In this document: positions 13,618 to 17,266 of the stretch, piece after piece
Layout: each line of letters begins with the position of its first letter
How positions within the stretch are numbered: the stretch's first letter is position 1
DNA from: Dehalococcoidales bacterium
Lineage (GTDB): Bacteria > Chloroflexota > Dehalococcoidia > Dehalococcoidales > UBA2162
DNA: 17,266 nucleotides
Assembly: GCA_020343555.1 (NCBI GenBank)
Contig: CP070800.1
Span: 1,967,505-1,984,770 of the forward strand
Direction: 5' to 3'
Position numbers and translations under genes: made by a program
Notes under the pieces: generated by a model
What the model saw: the letters and a program-made list of their open reading frames with translations, nothing else
What the model was told of the DNA's origin: nothing
Databases searched by the model: none

Positions 13618-15333
13618 ATGGAACAATACACTGGAGCAGAAGCATTCCTGGAAATCTGCAATGCGAACGGTATTGAGAATATTTTCTTTAATCCGGGTGG
13701 AGAATTTGCATCGATAAATGCTGCTGTATTGAAGTATTATGCGCTTGGTAAACCTGCTCCGAAACTGAGCGTCTGTCTGCACGAATCCGTAGCACTAACA
13801 GCTGCTTACGGTCATTATATGGTATCGGGTAAACCGCAGGTAGTCCTGGTACACAGCGAACTTGGAACTCAGCAGGTAGCTGGAGCTCTTCACAATGCAC
13901 AGTGGGGAAGAATACCGGTAGTTTTGATGGCTGGGATTGCTGCTGCCCCCAGCAGAACCAACTGGAAGGGTGAACCGTATTACCAGGGATTGATGACTCG
14001 AAACAGCGTGAAATGGGATTACGAGATAAAACCGGACGAGGATATACACGAGATACTTCAGAAAGCAATCAATATATCTCTAAGCGAACCTCGCGGCCCG
14101 GTGTACCTTTCCTACACGAGAGATATTTTGATGAAGAGAATCGACAGGCGTGAGTTCGACTCATATAAGGGAACTGTCGAACCGCTTCCACCGGCAAATC
14201 CCGACGACCTGTCGAAAATTTCCGATTATCTACTGGCGGCAGAAAATCCGCTTATTGTGGCAGGATACGTTGAAAGACACCACGCATCGGTTGGGAAACT
14301 AATTGAACTTGCAGAAATCCTTTGCGTTCCGGTCGTTCCAGGATTAACGCGGATGAATTTCCCCACCACGCATCCGTTATGTGCAGGGATGGAGGAAATG
14401 GGTGGTGGGATCAGGGGTAACGAACCTTTCGCAGAAGCTGATGTTGTTCTGGCTATCGATTATGATACACCTTACGTACCGGCTAACATATTCCCGAAAG
14501 AAGATGCAACCATCCTTCATATCGATATTGATCCGATGACACAGGGAAGACCGCTATGGGGTCGCGGTGCGGATGTTTTCGTGAAAGCTGATTCCAGGGA
14601 AGCGATACCTTCTCTGACCGAGATTATTAAAGATAAGATGACACCAGAACTTAAGACCAGACTCCAGGCACGCTACGAGATGGTTGAAGAAAAGTACAGA
14701 AAGCAGCGCGAGGAGAACCGGATAACGGCAAAAAGCAAATCATCTGAAAAACCGATCTCACCCGACTGGTTGGGATACTGCTTAAATGAGATCATAGATG
14801 AGGATACCGTGCTCGTGAACCACCTTATCAGCCAGTCATCTTCGGTAGCGGCGCAGGTTGACCGAGTAAAACCGGGGACTCTGTGCTCGTGTGCCGGCGG
14901 TTCGATTATGTGGGCTCTAGGTGCAGCCCTGGGAGTAAAAACAGCAGTCCCTGACAAAACGGTTGTCAGTGTCATGACAGATGGTGGATTCGTCTGGGGT
15001 TGCCCGATTGCTTCTCTCTGGACTTCCAATGCTTATAAAGTACCCTTCCTGTCAGTTGTTTTCAACAATCAGTCATACGGGGCTATTCGTACGATAGTAG
15101 AACGGCTTTCAGAGACTCCCATGTCCGAAGAAATGGGATATATATCCGGTCTCGATATCTCTCCTCCTCCGGATTATGCCTTAATAGCAGAATCCTGCGG
15201 CGGTTACGGTAAGATAGTAACCGAGCCTGAGGACGTTCTACCTGTTCTGAAAGAAGCTCTCAAACGGGTGAAAAGCGGCAAACTGGCTGTAGTTGATATC
15301 AGGTTGGAGTTGGGTTTGGCGGGAGTATTGTAG
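13618..15333 (+). CDS. ThDP-dependent enzyme of the acetolactate synthase/benzoylformate decarboxylase superfamily
   Basis: A 571-residue thiamine diphosphate enzyme with the usual three domains. The N-terminal pyrimidine-binding domain (about 1-175) carries the catalytic glutamate in CLHESVALTAAYG (Glu56). A central domain spans about 195-340. The C-terminal diphosphate-binding domain (about 380-560) has VMTDGGFVWGCP with Asp455, and Asn483-Asn484 about 28 residues later, the ThDP-Mg motif. The first residue of the usual GDG is Thr here (TDGG). Candidates are a lyase, a decarboxylase or an acyloin-forming synthase acting on a 2-oxoacid-like substrate. Glyoxylate carboligase is unlikely because it lacks the catalytic Glu. 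It follows the SDR gene, which could reduce a hydroxyketone product (inference). A GGGGGAAAGG site precedes the ATG. Confidence 0.88.
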   Translation: MEQYTGAEAFLEICNANGIENIFFNPGGEFASINAAVLKYYALGKPAPKLSVCLHESVALTAAYGHYMVSGKPQVVLVHSELGTQQVAGALHNAQWGRIPVVLMAGIAAAPSRTNWKGEPYYQGLMTRNSVKWDYEIKPDEDIHEILQKAINISLSEPRGPVYLSYTRDILMKRIDRREFDSYKGTVEPLPPANPDDLSKISDYLLAAENPLIVAGYVERHHASVGKLIELAEILCVPVVPGLTRMNFPTTHPLCAGMEEMGGGIRGNEPFAEADVVLAIDYDTPYVPANIFPKEDATILHIDIDPMTQGRPLWGRGADVFVKADSREAIPSLTEIIKDKMTPELKTRLQARYEMVEEKYRKQREENRITAKSKSSEKPISPDWLGYCLNEIIDEDTVLVNHLISQSSSVAAQVDRVKPGTLCSCAGGSIMWALGAALGVKTAVPDKTVVSVMTDGGFVWGCPIASLWTSNAYKVPFLSVVFNNQSYGAIRTIVERLSETPMSEEMGYISGLDISPPPDYALIAESCGGYGKIVTEPEDVLPVLKEALKRVKSGKLAVVDIRLELGLAGVL

Positions 15334-15399
15334 AAATCTCGTGCCGATAACTGAAATACTAGGTAGTAACTATGGTTTCTATTGTCTCTTACGTACGTA

Positions 15400-15428
15400 T
15401 TGACAAGACTATAAAAAATTATTACACT
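15400..15428 (+). promoter_or_regulatory. Predicted promoter of lipoprotein gene 2
   Basis: TTGACA (15400-15405, perfect) and TACACT (15423-15428) are separated by 17 bp. The -10 closely resembles TACATT of lipoprotein gene 1. Confidence 0.55.
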
Positions 15429-15506
15429 TTAGCCTAAATTACTCGTTACAACTGAATATACCTTTACTATCTCGCTTACGCCTGCCAGAACCGGAGGTGG
15501 AACTGA

Positions 15507-15542
15507 ATGATAAGGATTAGGGTACTAAAGCTGCCAAAATAG
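15507..15542 (+). CDS. Possible 11-residue leader peptide
   Basis: The short frame MIRIRVLKLPK follows GGAGGTGG (15493-15500) at good spacing and ends in TAG. It lies inside the predicted leader of lipoprotein gene 2. It is basic but has no run of one amino acid, so classical attenuation is not evident. The lipoprotein 1 leader has a similar GGAGGTGGAA without an ATG, which weakens the case. Confidence 0.25.
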   Translation: MIRIRVLKLPK

Positions 15543-15651
15543 TACGGCGGTTGTTGGTGCTCTTTTTCTTTATCTGTGTGCGTCTATACAAATTCTTGGT
15601 TGTTAAGGGAAATATACGAAAATAACGTGGTTAAAATTGCATAGCTGCCTT

Positions 15652-15683
15652 TACCGTGAACACTTGCGTGTTTCATTTCGGTA
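15652..15683 (+). repeat. Imperfect hairpin in the leader of lipoprotein gene 2
   Basis: TACCG (15652-15656) pairs with CGGTA (15679-15683), and TGAACAC pairs with GTGTTTCA with one bulged base, around the loop TTGC. No U-run follows, so it is not a terminator; it may be part of a structured leader. Confidence 0.45.
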
Positions 15684-15889
15684 GTTTTCAGCTTGATTGT
15701 TAATTACTCCTTCGCGCTTGCGTGCTTGGAAACCAGGGAAAAGGCAGGTGATGCGGTGAGGGCCATTTAAGGAGGTGAGTTTTGACCTGATTAAATAAGA
15801 CTCCAGAGATTCTGTATTAGAGCTGCATTAATACGTGTAAAGATCTTTCATAAAAAATGTGAAGGAAAACACGAGGAGGAAAAGCTTAT

Positions 15890-17266
15890 ATGACAAAGAA
15901 AATAGTTTGGTTTATTGTGAGTTGCCTTATGGTAGTTACCCTTGTGTTGGCTTCGTGTGCCGAAGAAACTGATACTGGCGGAACTGTCACTACCACGGAT
16001 GAAGGGCAGACTGTAACGGTAGGAAGTGATGATGAAACAAGAGAAGAACCAGGGAAACCTTCGGTTATGGTTGATCCTGACAAACCCAGGTACGGGGGTA
16101 GGTTGGTAATCCTTGCCGGATCAGATATATCGAACTGGAACGTAGCTTCCGGAGCTTGCCAGTGGCCTTCCCAGGGCGGTTATGTAATTGAGCAGATCCT
16201 GGGTATTCAAAGAGAGAAGGGTTTGGCTGGAACGGGTGAGACTGATTATTCCCAGGGTGTAACTGATTATACCTTCCTTGGCGGTCACCTTGCCGAGAGT
16301 TGGGAAACTCCTGCTGTAGGTGTCTGGGTACTCAATATCCGTCAGGGTGTACACTGGGCTTTGGATCCGGAATTTGAGGCTTCAAGGCTGGTCGGTGGAC
16401 GCGAGATGACAGCAGAGGATGTTGCCTATAGTATTGAGTACATGAGAGATACACCATTAACCTGTACCAACTGTAATGAACCTGCCTTGATTCAAAATGT
16501 TATTGTTGAGAGAACAGGACCATGGCAGATCACGGTAAATACACCGGTGGCTGCCGGTACCGGATATCTGTGGATAATGGGTGGCGGTGGCGCCCAATAT
16601 GTTTGGGCGAAGGACTTCCTGGATGCTGGTTACGGCGAAAGCAACAACTGGTATGACACTGTCGGTACCGGTCCCTATATACTAAAAGACTATGTTACGT
16701 CCAGTGCTGCTAAGTATGTCAGGAACGATAACTACTGGGAAGTGAATCCGGTTGGTCCCGGAATGGGAGATCAGCTTCCCTACATAGAGAGTATAGGCTA
16801 CCAGATAATCCCCGACCAGTCGACAAGACATGCCGCTCTTAGAACAGGCAGAGCTGACTGGTCAGCCGTCGATACACTGACTATTGAAGACTTTGGTACT
16901 CTGATAGGATCAAACCCAGAGATAGAGTATGTCGAGACAATCACTCCACCGATGCAGATTTCCGGAAGGGTGGATCTTGACGGACCTTATTCTGACGTAA
17001 GAGTCAGGAAAGCAATGATGCTTGCCATCGACCATCCGACGATCGTCAGAGACCTGTATGACGGTAAAGCCGAGTTGATAGACAGTCCGGCAAGGAAGTG
17101 GTATGACACTATCCACACGCCGCTCGAAGAACTGCCAGCTGAAACACAGGAGCTTTACGGATACTATCCGGAAAAAGCAAAGCAGCTGCTGGCAGAAGCC
17201 GGATACCCCGATGGTTTCAAGATCAAAGTGAACATGCAGAACAACCCAACGTCAGAGGCGGCTGGA
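15890..17266 (+). CDS. Family-5 ABC transporter substrate-binding lipoprotein 2, 3' end off window
   Basis: A second SBP_bac_5 lipoprotein; 459 residues are visible and the frame stays open to the edge. The signal peptide MTKKIVWFIVSCLMVVTLVL and lipobox LASC give lipidated Cys23. The acidic linker (24-66) retains GTVTT and EGQTVTVG from paralogue 1. The body matches paralogue 1 closely (PRYGGRL, EFEASRLVGGREMTAEDVAYSIEYMRD, DTVGTGPYI, ARKWYDTIHTPLEE, AGYPDGFK), so the pair arose by duplication. It differs by a CTNC pair (Cys192, Cys195) where paralogue 1 has AGMM and by substitutions in ALRTGRADWSAVDTL, so the bound solute may differ. ACGAGGAGGAAAAGCTTAT precedes the ATG, nearly as in paralogue 1. 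Confidence 0.93.
   Translation, partial: MTKKIVWFIVSCLMVVTLVLASCAEETDTGGTVTTTDEGQTVTVGSDDETREEPGKPSVMVDPDKPRYGGRLVILAGSDISNWNVASGACQWPSQGGYVIEQILGIQREKGLAGTGETDYSQGVTDYTFLGGHLAESWETPAVGVWVLNIRQGVHWALDPEFEASRLVGGREMTAEDVAYSIEYMRDTPLTCTNCNEPALIQNVIVERTGPWQITVNTPVAAGTGYLWIMGGGGAQYVWAKDFLDAGYGESNNWYDTVGTGPYILKDYVTSSAAKYVRNDNYWEVNPVGPGMGDQLPYIESIGYQIIPDQSTRHAALRTGRADWSAVDTLTIEDFGTLIGSNPEIEYVETITPPMQISGRVDLDGPYSDVRVRKAMMLAIDHPTIVRDLYDGKAELIDSPARKWYDTIHTPLEELPAETQELYGYYPEKAKQLLAEAGYPDGFKIKVNMQNNPTSEAAG

Larger units (their letters stand above)
15334..15889 (+). other. Gene-free leader region upstream of lipoprotein 2
   Basis: This 556-bp stretch contains a promoter at 15400-15428, a possible 11-codon leader peptide at 15507-15542, a hairpin at 15652-15683 and an orphan Shine-Dalgarno-like sequence AAGGAGGTGA at 15769-15778 that leads to no usable frame. 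The terminal block 15844-15889 is shared with the region before lipoprotein 1. The predicted leader is about 455 nt. No known riboswitch was recognised. Confidence 0.6.

Noticed and set aside
2609..15333. Glyoxylate carboligase plus tartronate semialdehyde reductase pathway
   Set aside because: The ThDP enzyme keeps a catalytic Glu that glyoxylate carboligase lacks, the dehydrogenase lacks the DAPVSGG loop, and the genes are about 10 kb apart on opposite strands.

Overview
The window looks like a chromosomal segment of an uncultured strict anaerobe. Three things suggest this: a NuoE/NuoF-type diaphorase pair of the kind found in bifurcating hydrogenase or formate dehydrogenase complexes, many uroporphyrinogen-decarboxylase-fold (URO-D) proteins unrelated to haem synthesis, and lone family-5 solute-binding lipoproteins. 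Dehalococcoidia (Chloroflexota) is my best guess and Desulfobacterota the main alternative. No rRNA or universal marker is present, so the assignment is weak. No tRNA, rRNA, CRISPR array or insertion sequence was recognised.

Layout, left to right. (1) 1-1262, minus strand: a nuoE-like gene overlapping by 8 bases a nuoF-like gene that runs off the left edge. (2) 1263-1443: a divergent control region with two near-identical palindromes 48 bp apart. (3) 1444-2418, plus: a LuxR-type regulator. (4) 6717 down to 2609, minus: a probable four-gene operon of cupin, URO-D paralogue 2 (interrupted by a one-base frameshift), URO-D paralogue 1 and a beta-hydroxyacid dehydrogenase. (5) 6718-6953: a divergent promoter region with a 21-bp dyad on the cupin side and a long hairpin in the leader of the methyltransferase gene. 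(6) 6954-7592, plus: a small SAM methyltransferase. (7) 7838-10232, plus: a run of four cupin genes (one with two cupin domains, one lacking the metal motif). (8) 10676-12535, plus: a family-5 substrate-binding lipoprotein closed by a strong terminator. (9) 12705-15333, plus: an SDR oxidoreductase followed by a ThDP-dependent enzyme. (10) 15890 to the edge, plus: a second, paralogous lipoprotein.

Working together (inference): the lipoproteins would capture a peptide-like or other small organic solute. The dehydrogenases and the ThDP enzyme would carry out redox and C-C chemistry on it, and the cupin and URO-D proteins would do an unknown step. Cupins of one family lie on both sides of the divergent regulatory region and next to the URO-D genes, so the cupin/URO-D set looks like one functional module. 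No corrinoid protein, permease or other recognised partner lies in the window, and the substrate cannot be read from the sequence. Several genes have sigma70-like promoters with exact 17-bp spacers. The two lipoprotein genes have predicted 5' leaders of roughly 370 and 455 nt, the most unusual regulatory feature here.
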